Source: Teredinibacter haidensis
GTDB lineage: Bacteria > Pseudomonadota > Gammaproteobacteria > Pseudomonadales > Cellvibrionaceae
Direction of reading: 5' to 3'
Assembly (NCBI RefSeq): GCF_014211975.1
Contig: NZ_CP060084.1
Location: 124,001-188,000, forward strand
DNA: 64,000 nt
How positions within the stretch are numbered: position 1 is the stretch's first letter; each line of letters begins with the position of its first letter. Of the stretch, positions 17,144-26,712 are shown piece by piece. The notes beneath the pieces were generated by a model, which saw nothing but the letters and a program-made list of their open reading frames with translations, had not been told where the DNA came from and made no database searches. A program made the translations under genes and the position numbers.

Positions 17144-19690
17144 TTAATCCCAGTTGCTACGTACTAATTGCTGTGGTCCCACGCGGTGATCGAAGTATTT
17201 ATCACTGATATCGTTGCTGAGAATGGAAAGCACTTGTTTCAGGTTGCGTAAAAGTGCTCGCATGTGCGGGCGTTTGTTGTCTTCAATACTCGACAGCTCG
17301 TTTATGAGTGACAGGCGTATTGCCGTTTCTCCCGAGAGTACCGTGCGTTCTTCTGCGCTGAGTTCAATACTTGTTCGCGGCCGCTGCAGGGTGGCGATTT
17401 GGTTTTTCAGTTGGTCGAACTGGAACAGCAGGGAGCGCGGATTGGAGGTGTCCATCATCACCAGTTCTAGTGTTCGGCTAACGCTCATGCGCGTGCGGTA
17501 GCGGCGGCGATAACTGATCAGTGCTTCGACTGATAGCAGTAGGCTTTCCATTAAGGTTGTCTGCTCGTTTTCCGGCAGTACCGGCAGCAGTAGGTGTTCC
17601 ATAATACAAACGGTTTGTGCTGCCCGTTCGATACGGCGGCCCATTTCCATAAATTGCCAGCCAATGCCGCGTACCATGCTTTCCTGCGCTAGGCCTGCGA
17701 GGGCCATTAGCGCTGTTACTAGTGGGTCGAGTGCCTCTTCCGGGGCCGAGCCCACGCCGCCACTCAGATCGCTTTCCAGGTTGTCTAAGGTATCTCGAAT
17801 ATCGTTAATGACACGCAAAGTATCGGATGAAAACTGTTCTTTGGATTCATCGGCGCTGCTTAGCATGGCATTTAAGCTGGAGTGAGCACTGCCTGCCCGC
17901 AGTGGATCTTTAACTACGAGCAGCAGCTCTTCTTCCGGGTGGGCCAGCATTTCGGGCGGGCAGTTTTTAAAGCCGGGCAGAGTGGCGGTGACGCCGGTGA
18001 CTGTCTCGAGCAGGTGTTTACGGCTTGCTGCGGAGATGGGTTCTTCTGCGTTGAGTTTCATGAATACGGTGCGCAATAAGCGTAGCGAGGCTTCGGCGCG
18101 TTCGGCGTATCGTCCCATCCAGAATAGGTTTTCTACCACTCGGCTGGGTAGGCTAACCTGTTGTGTATCGCCGGGTTGGTGTCCGTCGTCGACGCTAATA
18201 TCGCTGCTAATGGTACGTTCGGGTTCGGAGGCGATGACCCAGGTATCTTTGCTTTGGATGCCGATCTGGCTGGATATTAAGCATGCACCTTCGCTTGCGC
18301 CGACACGGGTAAGGCCGCCGGGCATGAGGGTGTAGGACGTGTCACAGGCGACGGCAAAGCTGCGCATAATGGATGGGCGCGGTTGCAAGCTGCCGTCTTC
18401 AAAGGTCGGCAGATGTGTTGCGAGCAGGGTCGGCTGGGCGACGTAGTGTGCTGGCTGGGCTTTTAGTTTTGCCAGGAATTGCTCGCGCTGTTTCGCGTCC
18501 AGATCGGCAATACGGATGCTGGCTTCGCCAGAACCCCGGTATACCGGTTTGATGACTAGTTCTTGTAAGTTAGCATTCACATACTCGAAATCCTTTGTGT
18601 CACCGCACCAGTACGTAGGTACTGACGCCATGCGCGGCTCTCGCCCGAGCAGTGTTTTGCTAATGGCGGGCAGATATTTGAGCAGTATCGGGTTTTCTAG
18701 CACGCCGGAACCCAAGGGGTTGGCGATTACTACGCGGCCAGCGCGAACGACTTCAAGCAGGTTGGGCACACCCAGCTGGGAATCACTGCGCAGTTCTACC
18801 GGGTCGCAGTACCAGTCGTCGACCCTGCGCAGGATGACATCGACCCGGTTGAGCCCGTCGAGCGAGCGCATCCAGACAAAGCCGTTGCGGACCACAAGGT
18901 CGCCGCTTTGTACTAAGGGGAAACCCAGGTAGTTGGCGAGGCAGGCGTGCTCAAAATAGGCTTCGTCGTGGGCGCCCGGGGTGAGTAGTGCTATACGTGG
19001 CTGGTCGTGATTGACTGATAGTGATGTGAGTTTTTGGCGCAGCCGCTGAAAAAATGCGGCGAGCCTATGAACTTGACTGTCGCGAAATAGGCTAGGTAGC
19101 ACGCGTGACATCACGGTGCGGTTTTCCAGTGCGTAGCCCATGCCGCTGGGTGCCTGGGTGCGGTCAGTGAGTACACACATCTCACCGGTGGGGCCGCGCA
19201 CGAGGTCTGCGGCGTGCAGAATTAATTCGTGCTCGCCGGGCATTTCAATGCCGTGACAGGCGCGCAAAAAACCGCCGTGGGCAAATAGGGCTTCTGGTGG
19301 AATCAGGCCGTGGCGGATCAGCTCTCGCGGGCCATACAAATCTTTTAGCATGGCATTGAATAGCTCTGCGCGTTCGAGCAGGCCGGATTCAATTACCCCC
19401 CACTCTTCGCTGCTGATTAGCGTTGGTACTAGGTCTAGCTCCCAGGTGCGGCTGGGGGCGTTTTCGTCGCCGTAGATATTGTAGGTGGCGCCATCATCAC
19501 GAAGAATGCGCTGGGCTTTTGCGTGACGCGCGCTTAGCGCTTCAGGCCCTAGGGTTTTCAGGCTGTCGAGGAGGTAGGTCCAGTGAGCTTTGGGTTTATT
19601 GTCTGTGCCATAGACCTCATCAGCCCCCAGGGTACTGGGGCTGTAGGTCAGTTCAGACGACTGGCTAGAAGATTTAACGGCTTTAGACAC
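17144..19690 (-). CDS. Fused circularly permuted ATP-grasp and alpha-E domain protein
   Basis: An 848-residue fusion. The N-terminal part (about 1-480) is a circularly permuted ATP-grasp ligase: WELDLVPTLIS, LIHRHGLIPPEALF-like segments, HAADLVRGPTGEMCVLTDRTQAPSG in pieces, VIANPLGSGVLENP, and LVIKPVYRGSGEAS with the ATP-binding Lys. The C-terminal part (about 510-848) is an alpha-E helical domain opening with ENLFWMGRYAERAEASLRLLR, the family signature. The start is a GTG with GAGAG upstream. It parallels the two separate genes at 24231 and 23282, so it is a gene fusion of the same pair. Such ATP-grasp proteins are predicted to join amino acids or peptides by amide bonds using ATP; direct biochemical evidence is scarce. 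Confidence 0.92.
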   Translation of the reverse strand: MSKAVKSSSQSSELTYSPSTLGADEVYGTDNKPKAHWTYLLDSLKTLGPEALSARHAKAQRILRDDGATYNIYGDENAPSRTWELDLVPTLISSEEWGVIESGLLERAELFNAMLKDLYGPRELIRHGLIPPEALFAHGGFLRACHGIEMPGEHELILHAADLVRGPTGEMCVLTDRTQAPSGMGYALENRTVMSRVLPSLFRDSQVHRLAAFFQRLRQKLTSLSVNHDQPRIALLTPGAHDEAYFEHACLANYLGFPLVQSGDLVVRNGFVWMRSLDGLNRVDVILRRVDDWYCDPVELRSDSQLGVPNLLEVVRAGRVVIANPLGSGVLENPILLKYLPAISKTLLGREPRMASVPTYWCGDTKDFEYVNANLQELVIKPVYRGSGEASIRIADLDAKQREQFLAKLKAQPAHYVAQPTLLATHLPTFEDGSLQPRPSIMRSFAVACDTSYTLMPGGLTRVGASEGACLISSQIGIQSKDTWVIASEPERTISSDISVDDGHQPGDTQQVSLPSRVVENLFWMGRYAERAEASLRLLRTVFMKLNAEEPISAASRKHLLETVTGVTATLPGFKNCPPEMLAHPEEELLLVVKDPLRAGSAHSSLNAMLSSADESKEQFSSDTLRVINDIRDTLDNLESDLSGGVGSAPEEALDPLVTALMALAGLAQESMVRGIGWQFMEMGRRIERAAQTVCIMEHLLLPVLPENEQTTLMESLLLSVEALISYRRRYRTRMSVSRTLELVMMDTSNPRSLLFQFDQLKNQIATLQRPRTSIELSAEERTVLSGETAIRLSLINELSSIEDNKRPHMRALLRNLKQVLSILSNDISDKYFDHRVGPQQLVRSNWD

Positions 19691-19783
19691 TGGGTTCTCT
19701 CATTGATCGGTAAAAACTGCTTTCAAGCATAGCAATTTTGGGGAGCGAGAGAATACCTGATCACTGCCCCGGTGCCTATCGCG

Positions 19784-22700
19784 CTATTTATTCCATACTG
19801 GTTTGGTCATTGCCCACTGCGGTTTACAGCGTAGATCCAGTGTGTGGGGGTATTCGCCGGGTGGATCTTCCTCTGGCGGTGCCATGGGCTCGGGCGGATG
19901 CTGATTGGGGAAGAACTCGCGCAGGGCATCGGTGTCGGGCCTGGGCGTTACTGGCCCGGGTGTATGGCCCATGGGTTCGAAGCGGTTGACTCGACGGCTT
20001 TCTGCTTCAAAGGCATTGACAGGGAAGGCGTCGTAACTGCGCCCGCCGGGGTGCGATACATGATATGTACAGCCGCCAACGGATTTGCCATTCCAGGTAT
20101 CAATTAAATCGAAAACCAGTGGTGTATTTACGCCAATAGTGGGGTGCAATGCCGAAGGCGGCTGCCAGGCCCGGTAGCGAATGCCGGCAACATATTCACC
20201 TTGTTTACCGGTGCTGTTAAGCGGAACACGGCGTCCGTTGCAGGCGAGAACATGGCGGTTATCGGTAAGGCCGCTGAGGCGAACCTGTACCCGTTCTACA
20301 GAGGAGTCCACATAACGTGCGGTGCCAAAGCTGCCGACTTCTTCGCCCAGTACGTGCCAGGGTTCGATTGCCCATCGTATCTCGATTTCCATATCGTTAA
20401 CTTCGACGCGGCCGTAGTGAGGGAAGCGGAATTCTTCGAAGGGTAGCAACCATTCTTCACGGAAGAGATAGCCGTGGTCGTTCAGGTCTTGCACAACCTC
20501 TTTGATATCGGCCCATACGTAGTGGGGCAGCATAAAGCGGTCGTGTAGCAGGGTGCCCCAGCGTACCAGCGGTTTTTTGTAGGGCTCTTTCCAGAAGCGG
20601 GCCAATAGTGAACGAATAAGCAGTATTTGCACGAGTGCCATGCGGCTGTGGGGCGGCATTTCAAAGCCGCGAAACTCGAGAATGCCCAGGCGGCCACTGG
20701 CGGAATCCGGCGAGTAGAGTTTGTCGATGCAGAATTCTGCGCGATGGGTGTTGCCGGTGATGTCGATAAGTAGGTTGCGCATCAGGCGGTCTACCAGCCA
20801 GGGTTCGGTCACCTCACCATCGGGCATCTGCCGGAACGCGACTTCCATTTCATAGAGCATTTCATCCCGGCCTTCGTCCATGCGCGGTGCCTGGCTGGTT
20901 GGCCCGATAAAGGCGCCAGAAAACAGGTAGCTGAGGCTGGGGTGGTGCTGCCAGTAGGTTACTAGGCTGCGCAATATGTCGGGGCGACGCAGAATAGGGC
21001 TGTCGGCTGGAGTGGCTCCGCCGAGTGTAATGTGGTTGCCTCCGCCAGTGCCGGTGTGGCGACCATCGAGCATGAATTTCTCGGTGGCCAGGCGCGATTC
21101 GCGCGCGGCTTCGTAGAGTTCTGTGGTGGTGGCGACCATTTCGTCCCAGTTGTTGGCGGGGTGGATATTCACCTCAATTACGCCTGGGTCGGGGGTTACC
21201 AGCAGTTTTTGTATTCTTGGATCTCGTGGTGGCTCGTAGCCTTCGATAACAACGGGGATATCCAGTATTTGCGCGATCGTTTCGATGGCGGCGATTAATT
21301 TAACGTAAGCTTCCAGAAATTCTAGCGGTGGCATAAAAATATGTAGCTTGCTGTCGCGAACTTCCAGGCACATGGCGGTGCGCACTACTTCATGCGTTTC
21401 TTTAACCTTGGTTTTTTTGTTTGTTGTTTTATGGCTTGTATCTTTATCGAAATCGACTTGTAGATCCTGCTCTATCGATTCGAAGTGCATATCATCACGC
21501 TTCTCGAGAGCGGAGCGCTCTTCAAAAGGGTCGCGTTCTACGTCCTGCTCACGCTCTTCTGTCCAGGGCAGGGATTCGAGAGGTAAGCGCAGGCCCATGG
21601 GCGAGTCGCCGGGAATCAGTACAATGCGTTCGCGGCGCATTTCCCAGATGCTGCTTTGCCACTCTTGGGTTATCGGGTTTAGGGCGATGGGCAGAACAAA
21701 GCCGGTGGGGCTTTCGAATCCTTTTTCCAGCAGGCGCGAAAGCCGCTTGCGGGCAAGATCATCTTTCATCACTTTGCTGGTTAGTAAATCGATATTCGCC
21801 GGCAGACTTTGTGCCTGCGCCAGATAGTGCAAACCATCTTCATAGGCCGCTTGAGCATACTCGGGATTGAGCCCCAGAATGCGCGACAGGTATTTGGCGA
21901 AGCGGTGGGATGTTTTTACATCGTGGTCGTATTGCTTGTCGATACGCGCCAGGTATTTCGGGTTGCGCCAAAGCGTTTCGCCATCCTTGCGCCAGAACAG
22001 GCCAAGCGCCCAGCGCGGAACTTCTTCTCCGGGGTACCATTTACCCTGGCCGTAGTGGAGTAGGCCCTTTGGTGCGAAATGATCGCGCAGGCGCAGCAAT
22101 AAGGATTTGGCTAGGCTGAGCTTTTCTTTGCCGAGTGCGCCGGTGTTCCACTGCGCTGATTCCATATCGTCGATGGAGACGAAGGTGGGCTCTCCACCCA
22201 TCGTTAGGCGTACATCGTTTGCGTCTAGTTCGGCGTCGATGGCCTTGCCCTGGGCCAGAACTTCTTGCCACTGGCTTTCGCTGTAGGGCTTGGTTACGCG
22301 TGGGTCTTCTAGGATTCGTTTAACGTTGTTTTCAAATTCAAACTCTACTTCGCATTTGTCGGTATAGCCGGAAATGGGGGCTGCTGAGGAGGGGTTGGGG
22401 GTGCAGGCAAGGGGAATATGACCTTCGCTGGCAAATAGACCGGAGGTAGGATCAAGCCCTACCCAGCCAGCTCCGGGTAGATAAACTTCGCACCAGGCGT
22501 GGAGATCGGTAAAGTCTTCCTCTGTGCCAGAGGGGCCGTCCAGCGCTTTTACGTCGGCTTTTAATTGCACTAGATAACCAGAGGCAAAGCGCGCGGCTAG
22601 GCCGAGGTGGCGAAACAGCTGAACCAGCAGCCAGGCGCTGTCCCGACACGAGCCTTTACCTTTTTCCAATGTTTCTTCCGGGCTTTGTACTCCGGGTTCC

Positions 22701-23185
22701 ATACGAATAAGGTATTTGATTTTCTCTTGGATTAACTGGTTAATCATGACCAGGAAATCGTTGGTGCGTGTTTTTGTGAGCGGAACGCTTTTTAGCAATT
22801 TTTCAAATAGTGGGCCGCCCGGCTTTTTTTCGAGGTACAGCTGTAGTTCCTGTTTGACATCATCTTCATATTCAAACGGACACTCTTCGGCGTATTCTTC
22901 CAGAAAGAAATCGAATGGATTGATAACCGTCATATCGGCCAGCACTTCCACTTCTATGGAAAATTCGCGGGTGCGATTGGGGAAGACCAACCGTGCCAGG
23001 TAGTTTCCAAACGCATCCTGCTGCCAGTTAATAAAATGGTCGGCTGGTTTTACCTTCAGGCTATAACCACGAATAGGCGTGCGGCTGTGGGGAGCCGGAC
23101 GTAATCTCACAACATGAGGTGACAGAGTGACCGGGCGGTCAAAGGTGTAGTAGGTATTATGATTAATCGCGACGCGTATGGTCAT
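19784..23185 (-). CDS. Large transglutaminase-like protein with DUF2126 domain
   Basis: An 1133-residue cytoplasmic protein. The first 270 residues form a transglutaminase N-terminal domain plus catalytic domain, with Cys180 in KGSCRDSAW, His229 in LHAWCEV and Asp245 in GLDPTSG. The remaining 850 residues are the DUF2126 region usual in this family, with landmarks LTMGGEPTFVSIDD, GKWYPGEEVPRWAL, the Gly-rich GRHTGTGGGNHITLGG, and FRGFEMPPHSRMALVQ. AGGTG stands five bases before the ATG. It is the long transglutaminase partner of the split ATP-grasp/alpha-E genes upstream. DUF2126 has no established activity; the His- and Gly-rich motif and similarity in layout to glutamate-ligase-like folds suggest, but do not prove, a second enzymatic unit. 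Confidence 0.9.
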   Translation of the reverse strand: MTIRVAINHNTYYTFDRPVTLSPHVVRLRPAPHSRTPIRGYSLKVKPADHFINWQQDAFGNYLARLVFPNRTREFSIEVEVLADMTVINPFDFFLEEYAEECPFEYEDDVKQELQLYLEKKPGGPLFEKLLKSVPLTKTRTNDFLVMINQLIQEKIKYLIRMEPGVQSPEETLEKGKGSCRDSAWLLVQLFRHLGLAARFASGYLVQLKADVKALDGPSGTEEDFTDLHAWCEVYLPGAGWVGLDPTSGLFASEGHIPLACTPNPSSAAPISGYTDKCEVEFEFENNVKRILEDPRVTKPYSESQWQEVLAQGKAIDAELDANDVRLTMGGEPTFVSIDDMESAQWNTGALGKEKLSLAKSLLLRLRDHFAPKGLLHYGQGKWYPGEEVPRWALGLFWRKDGETLWRNPKYLARIDKQYDHDVKTSHRFAKYLSRILGLNPEYAQAAYEDGLHYLAQAQSLPANIDLLTSKVMKDDLARKRLSRLLEKGFESPTGFVLPIALNPITQEWQSSIWEMRRERIVLIPGDSPMGLRLPLESLPWTEEREQDVERDPFEERSALEKRDDMHFESIEQDLQVDFDKDTSHKTTNKKTKVKETHEVVRTAMCLEVRDSKLHIFMPPLEFLEAYVKLIAAIETIAQILDIPVVIEGYEPPRDPRIQKLLVTPDPGVIEVNIHPANNWDEMVATTTELYEAARESRLATEKFMLDGRHTGTGGGNHITLGGATPADSPILRRPDILRSLVTYWQHHPSLSYLFSGAFIGPTSQAPRMDEGRDEMLYEMEVAFRQMPDGEVTEPWLVDRLMRNLLIDITGNTHRAEFCIDKLYSPDSASGRLGILEFRGFEMPPHSRMALVQILLIRSLLARFWKEPYKKPLVRWGTLLHDRFMLPHYVWADIKEVVQDLNDHGYLFREEWLLPFEEFRFPHYGRVEVNDMEIEIRWAIEPWHVLGEEVGSFGTARYVDSSVERVQVRLSGLTDNRHVLACNGRRVPLNSTGKQGEYVAGIRYRAWQPPSALHPTIGVNTPLVFDLIDTWNGKSVGGCTYHVSHPGGRSYDAFPVNAFEAESRRVNRFEPMGHTPGPVTPRPDTDALREFFPNQHPPEPMAPPEEDPPGEYPHTLDLRCKPQWAMTKPVWNK

Positions 23186-23281
23186 TGGGCACCTGATAAA
23201 GTGAATTCAGTGTTGATATCGAAATATTGGGTTACGGCTATTCAAGCTTATGCTTTAGGGCCGCGCTTGCAGCCCTTGGTG

Positions 23282-24217
23282 TTATTCAAAAGCAGGGAAC
23301 CAGGTTTCAGCAATTTTCTGGTGAATACTGCCAAGTTCTGTTTGTAAATCGTTAAGGTAGTCGCGAAGCGGTTCACCCAATTGTTCGTAGTCGACCTCAT
23401 CGAATATATTGACTTGCTTTTCTTGCAGGAAACTCACAATGGTTTTCGAGTGCGGCAGGCGACCGGCCGAGGAGGTAATGGTGTGCAGGTTGTGGGCAAT
23501 GGTGCGCGGGTAGACTGGGTCTTCGAGCAGGTAGTACACCACGGCATCTCCTTTTACCGAGTTGCGGGTGGTGCGGCGGTAGGATTGGTCTGCACCCAGT
23601 GAGCGCAATACATTGCCCCAGATAATCTGGCGGCTGTTTACCGCGTTATCATCGTCTACGACTTGTAGCACCGCCGCTATGCCTGCATCCAGTATGCGGG
23701 TGGTCATGTCGGCGCGCTCCAGACTTCGGCCGAGCCGCAAGAAATCCCAGGCGGCATCGTGAGCCATGGTTGTATATAGCAGCCCCTGTATTTGATGGCA
23801 GCCTTTTATTACGCCATCTAAATATTCGTGGCGCTTGCTGCGGTTAATACCCTGTTGCAGGTGTTCGTGAACATAGAGGCTCAGTTCGTTTGTCAGCTCC
23901 CAGGTATCTTCCGGAATAACATCCCGGGTGGTTCGCACGTTTTCGCGAATCATTTTTAATGCCGAAACGATCGAGGATGAATTGGATTCGTCACCAATTA
24001 AAAACTTTACCACATTGCGTTCGTCGTGAATTTTGTAGCGCTCTTGAAACTCTTGTTGCGCACTATTAATGGCAATTAGGTTAAACCAGCCAAAGTTTAC
24101 TGATCGAGGCAGGTCAAACAGTAAATTGTCATACACTCGAATCAGTCGAGCGGTATTTTCTACGCGCTCAATGTAGCGGGCTGTCCAGTAAACGCGTTCA
24201 GCAACTTTTGATAACAT
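23282..24217 (-). CDS. Alpha-E domain protein
   Basis: A 311-residue, all-helical alpha-E protein. I choose the ATG at 24217 because AAGGAG lies nine bases before it, overlapping the stop codon of the ATP-grasp gene, and because the conserved family start LSKVAERVYWTARYIERVENTARLIR begins there in pieces; the open frame could begin at 24268. Other landmarks are HDAAWDFLRLGRSLERADMTTRILD (in two halves) and VVYYLLEDPVYPRTI. Alpha-E proteins almost always accompany circularly permuted ATP-grasp proteins and are thought to assist or regulate them; a catalytic role has been suggested from conserved polar residues but is not shown. Confidence 0.9.
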   Translation of the reverse strand: MLSKVAERVYWTARYIERVENTARLIRVYDNLLFDLPRSVNFGWFNLIAINSAQQEFQERYKIHDERNVVKFLIGDESNSSSIVSALKMIRENVRTTRDVIPEDTWELTNELSLYVHEHLQQGINRSKRHEYLDGVIKGCHQIQGLLYTTMAHDAAWDFLRLGRSLERADMTTRILDAGIAAVLQVVDDDNAVNSRQIIWGNVLRSLGADQSYRRTTRNSVKGDAVVYYLLEDPVYPRTIAHNLHTITSSAGRLPHSKTIVSFLQEKQVNIFDEVDYEQLGEPLRDYLNDLQTELGSIHQKIAETWFPAFE

Positions 24218-24230
24218 TAATTTATGCTCC

Positions 24231-25673
24231 TTAGGCGTCCACGATCCAGGTATCTTTACTGCCGCCACCCTGTGACGAGTTGACTATCAGCGAACCTTTT
24301 TTCATTGCCACGCGGGTTAATCCTCCTTTGGTAACATAAGTACTTTTCGATTGTAAAATAAATGGGCGTAAATCCAAGTGGCGCGGCTCTAGTTCGTTTT
24401 TATCGACAATGGTCGGTGCCGTAGACAGTTTAAGCGTTGGCTGGGCTATATAGTTACGCGGGTTTGCCTTGATGAGTTCGGCAAAGGTTTCTCTTTCTTT
24501 CTTTGTGGAGTGCGGCCCTATCAGCATACCGTAACCACCGGATTCATTTGCGGGCTTTATTACCAGTTTGTCCAGGTTTGCGAGCACATAGTCGCGCTGC
24601 TTTTCGTCGTAGCAAAGAAAGGTTTCCACGTTGGGAATTAATGGCTCTTCATCGAGATAATATTTTATTACCTGGGGTATAAAGGCATATATGACTTTGT
24701 CGTCGGCCACGCCTGCTCCGGGGGCATTTGCTAGGGCGACGTTGCCTTTTTGCCAAACGCGCATTAGCCCGGGTACGCCCAGCACCGAATCTTTTTCGAA
24801 GACTTCTGGGTCCAGGAATAAATCGTCGATGCGTCGATAGATAACATCTACCTGCTGCAGACCAGAGATGGTTTTCATAAAGACATGATCGTTCTGTACC
24901 ACTAGGTCGCTGCCTTCTACCAGTTCGGTGCCCATTTGTTGGGCGAGGAAGGCGTGTTCGAAATAAGCGGAGTTGAAAATACCGGGGGTGAGAACGACGA
25001 TTACGGGCTTTTTGATTTTTCGTGGCGACAGCGCTTCCAATGTATCGAACAAGCGCGCGGTGTAATCGCCTACGGGCAGGATATCAATTTCTTGAAATAG
25101 CTCCGGCAATACACGCTTGGTGATGGCTCTGTTTTCGAGCATGTAGGATACGCCAGAGGGGACGCGCAGGTTGTCTTCCAGCACATAAAACTCACCATCG
25201 TCGGCGCGCACCAAATCAGTGCCGCATATATTGGCCCACACGCCAAAAGGGGGCGTAATGCCTTCGCACTCTTTGCGATAATTCGCAGACTGCTTGAGTA
25301 CGAACTCGGGAATGACTCCATCTTTAATGATTTTCTGTTCGTGGTAGATGTCATTAATAAACAAGTTGATGGCGGTCAGCCGCTGCTCCAGACCTGCAGC
25401 GGCAACTGCCCACTGTTTGCTGGAAATGGTGCGGGGAATAATATCGAAGGGCCATGCTCGGTCGATATTGCCGCCTTCTGTGTATACCGTAAACGAAACG
25501 CCCATTTCTTTTATGGTGCTTTCCGCCGCCAGCTTGCGCGAGGCAATATCTTCCTCGCTAAGCGAACTCAGGTGGGAAACCAGTTTTTTAGCGGGTTTTC
25601 GGGCATTGCCTGGGCTACTCATCAATTCGTCGAAAAAGTCGTTTGGAGAATAGTCTTTCCAGTTAATTGTCAT
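24231..25673 (-). CDS. Circularly permuted ATP-grasp ligase (stand-alone)
   Basis: A 480-residue ligase-like protein counted from the ATG at 25673; the frame is open to an ATG at 25697. Landmarks are WPFDIIPRTIS near the N-terminus, NICGTDLVRADDGEFYVLEDNLRVPSG in pieces (acidic metal-binding residues), YRRIDDLFLDPEVF, ALANAPGAGVADDK, and LVIKPANESGGYGM with the ATP-binding Lys and Gly-rich loop. It ends in GGGSKDTWIVDA. It is the first gene of the minus-strand run ATP-grasp, alpha-E, transglutaminase-DUF2126, fused ATP-grasp/alpha-E, transglutaminase. Predicted to form amide bonds between amino acids or peptides in the cytoplasm. Confidence 0.92.
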   Translation of the reverse strand: MTINWKDYSPNDFFDELMSSPGNARKPAKKLVSHLSSLSEEDIASRKLAAESTIKEMGVSFTVYTEGGNIDRAWPFDIIPRTISSKQWAVAAAGLEQRLTAINLFINDIYHEQKIIKDGVIPEFVLKQSANYRKECEGITPPFGVWANICGTDLVRADDGEFYVLEDNLRVPSGVSYMLENRAITKRVLPELFQEIDILPVGDYTARLFDTLEALSPRKIKKPVIVVLTPGIFNSAYFEHAFLAQQMGTELVEGSDLVVQNDHVFMKTISGLQQVDVIYRRIDDLFLDPEVFEKDSVLGVPGLMRVWQKGNVALANAPGAGVADDKVIYAFIPQVIKYYLDEEPLIPNVETFLCYDEKQRDYVLANLDKLVIKPANESGGYGMLIGPHSTKKERETFAELIKANPRNYIAQPTLKLSTAPTIVDKNELEPRHLDLRPFILQSKSTYVTKGGLTRVAMKKGSLIVNSSQGGGSKDTWIVDA

Positions 25674-25697
25674 CGGTCTAAATGCGTCCTTTTGCAT

Positions 25698-26009
25698 CGA
25701 TTACATTTACGGGCTGTCGTTTGATCGGTGAGTCCGTACTTGAGCAACGACTGTCTGGAGTGTGTGAAGGCCGATATATGGCGCGCTCCAGGCAGGTGGT
25801 GAATAAATACGACATTTTGGTTTCATTTATATGTCATAGGCCGTTATTACCTATCTTGGTTACACAAAAATGTCACTTTGTACTTTATAGCCTATGCAGG
25901 CATTGGGCCAAAAATAAAATCTCGGTTTAGCCGGCTTTTAAGCTGTACATCCGGAAGGACAAAAAGTCTCGAGTGAAATTTTCAGGCTAGACTTAAGTAC
26001 TTATCTGAG
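25698..26009. other. Intergenic region without a recognised gene
   Basis: The 312 bp between the divergent ATP-grasp cluster and the thioredoxin-like gene should contain both promoters. I see no clear promoter boxes, hairpin or repeat in it. Confidence 0.45.
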
Positions 26010-26621
26010 ATGTTTATTATGGCTAAATGCCTTACTAAAAAAGCGGTTAATGGGAAAATGTTCTTTGCGGCATTGTTGGTTGCCACATGGGCATTGTTAA
26101 CGCTGCTTACCTTTTGGTGGTACGACATTCGTTTGTTGCGTCCCTTTGCTGAGACAACGGTTTTTTTTGAGGCGAAGTCGATTGCCGTGCCACAGGAGTT
26201 TTTGGGTAAAGCCTCCGTTAAGGTGGTCCATTTTTATGAACCGGGTTGTTACTGCAACGGCCCCAATCTGGAGCACCTAGAAAAGCTTATACAGCTTTAT
26301 GGGGAAAAAAACATCGAATTTTTTGTTTTACATAAAGAAAAGCCAAAAGTTCATTCTTCGGTGGCCGATAGCTTGTTGGTTGTTGATGCCGCGACCAATC
26401 ACGAGTTGTATCAACTTGTTCCCAGTAGCCCGGGTGTTGCCATTTGGGATGCAAACAACAAGCTGACCTATTTTGGCCCCTATAGCCTTGGGCCCACCTG
26501 CAATAGTCCCGATGGGTTTGTGGAGGGGGTGTTGGACGATCTCATATTGGGGCGGTCCCCGGTGGTTACATCTACAATTGGTTCAGGCTGCTTTTGCAAC
26601 TGGAAAGAAAACAGCGCTTAG
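26010..26621 (+). CDS. Membrane-anchored thioredoxin-like protein (DUF6436-like)
   Basis: A 203-residue protein with one N-terminal membrane segment (about residues 17-38, FFAALLVATWALLTLLTFWW) and a periplasmic domain that looks thioredoxin-like: strand VKVVHFYEPGCYCNGPNLEHL in pieces, with a CYC motif where thioredoxins have CxxC, then EFFVLH and a cis-Pro-like SSPGVAIWD. A second CFC motif stands near the C-terminus. From memory it resembles DUF6436 proteins. It may handle disulfides or a metal in the periplasm; the CxC motifs are compatible with copper or disulfide isomerase-like chemistry, which is inference. The start could be ATG 26010 or 26019. Confidence 0.6.
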   Translation: MFIMAKCLTKKAVNGKMFFAALLVATWALLTLLTFWWYDIRLLRPFAETTVFFEAKSIAVPQEFLGKASVKVVHFYEPGCYCNGPNLEHLEKLIQLYGEKNIEFFVLHKEKPKVHSSVADSLLVVDAATNHELYQLVPSSPGVAIWDANNKLTYFGPYSLGPTCNSPDGFVEGVLDDLILGRSPVVTSTIGSGCFCNWKENSA

Positions 26622-26712
26622 AGAAGTTGTGATTAAGTCAGTATTTGAGATCGAGCAGTATCTGTCTGGACTTGATCAGAGGTTTATCATTCTTAATTAA
26701 GAAGATACGTTT

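Noticed and set aside
21348..22323. Several open frames on the plus strand opposite the transglutaminase-DUF2126 gene
   Set aside because: They follow from the codon bias of the real minus-strand gene, overlap one another in different frames, and show no domain.
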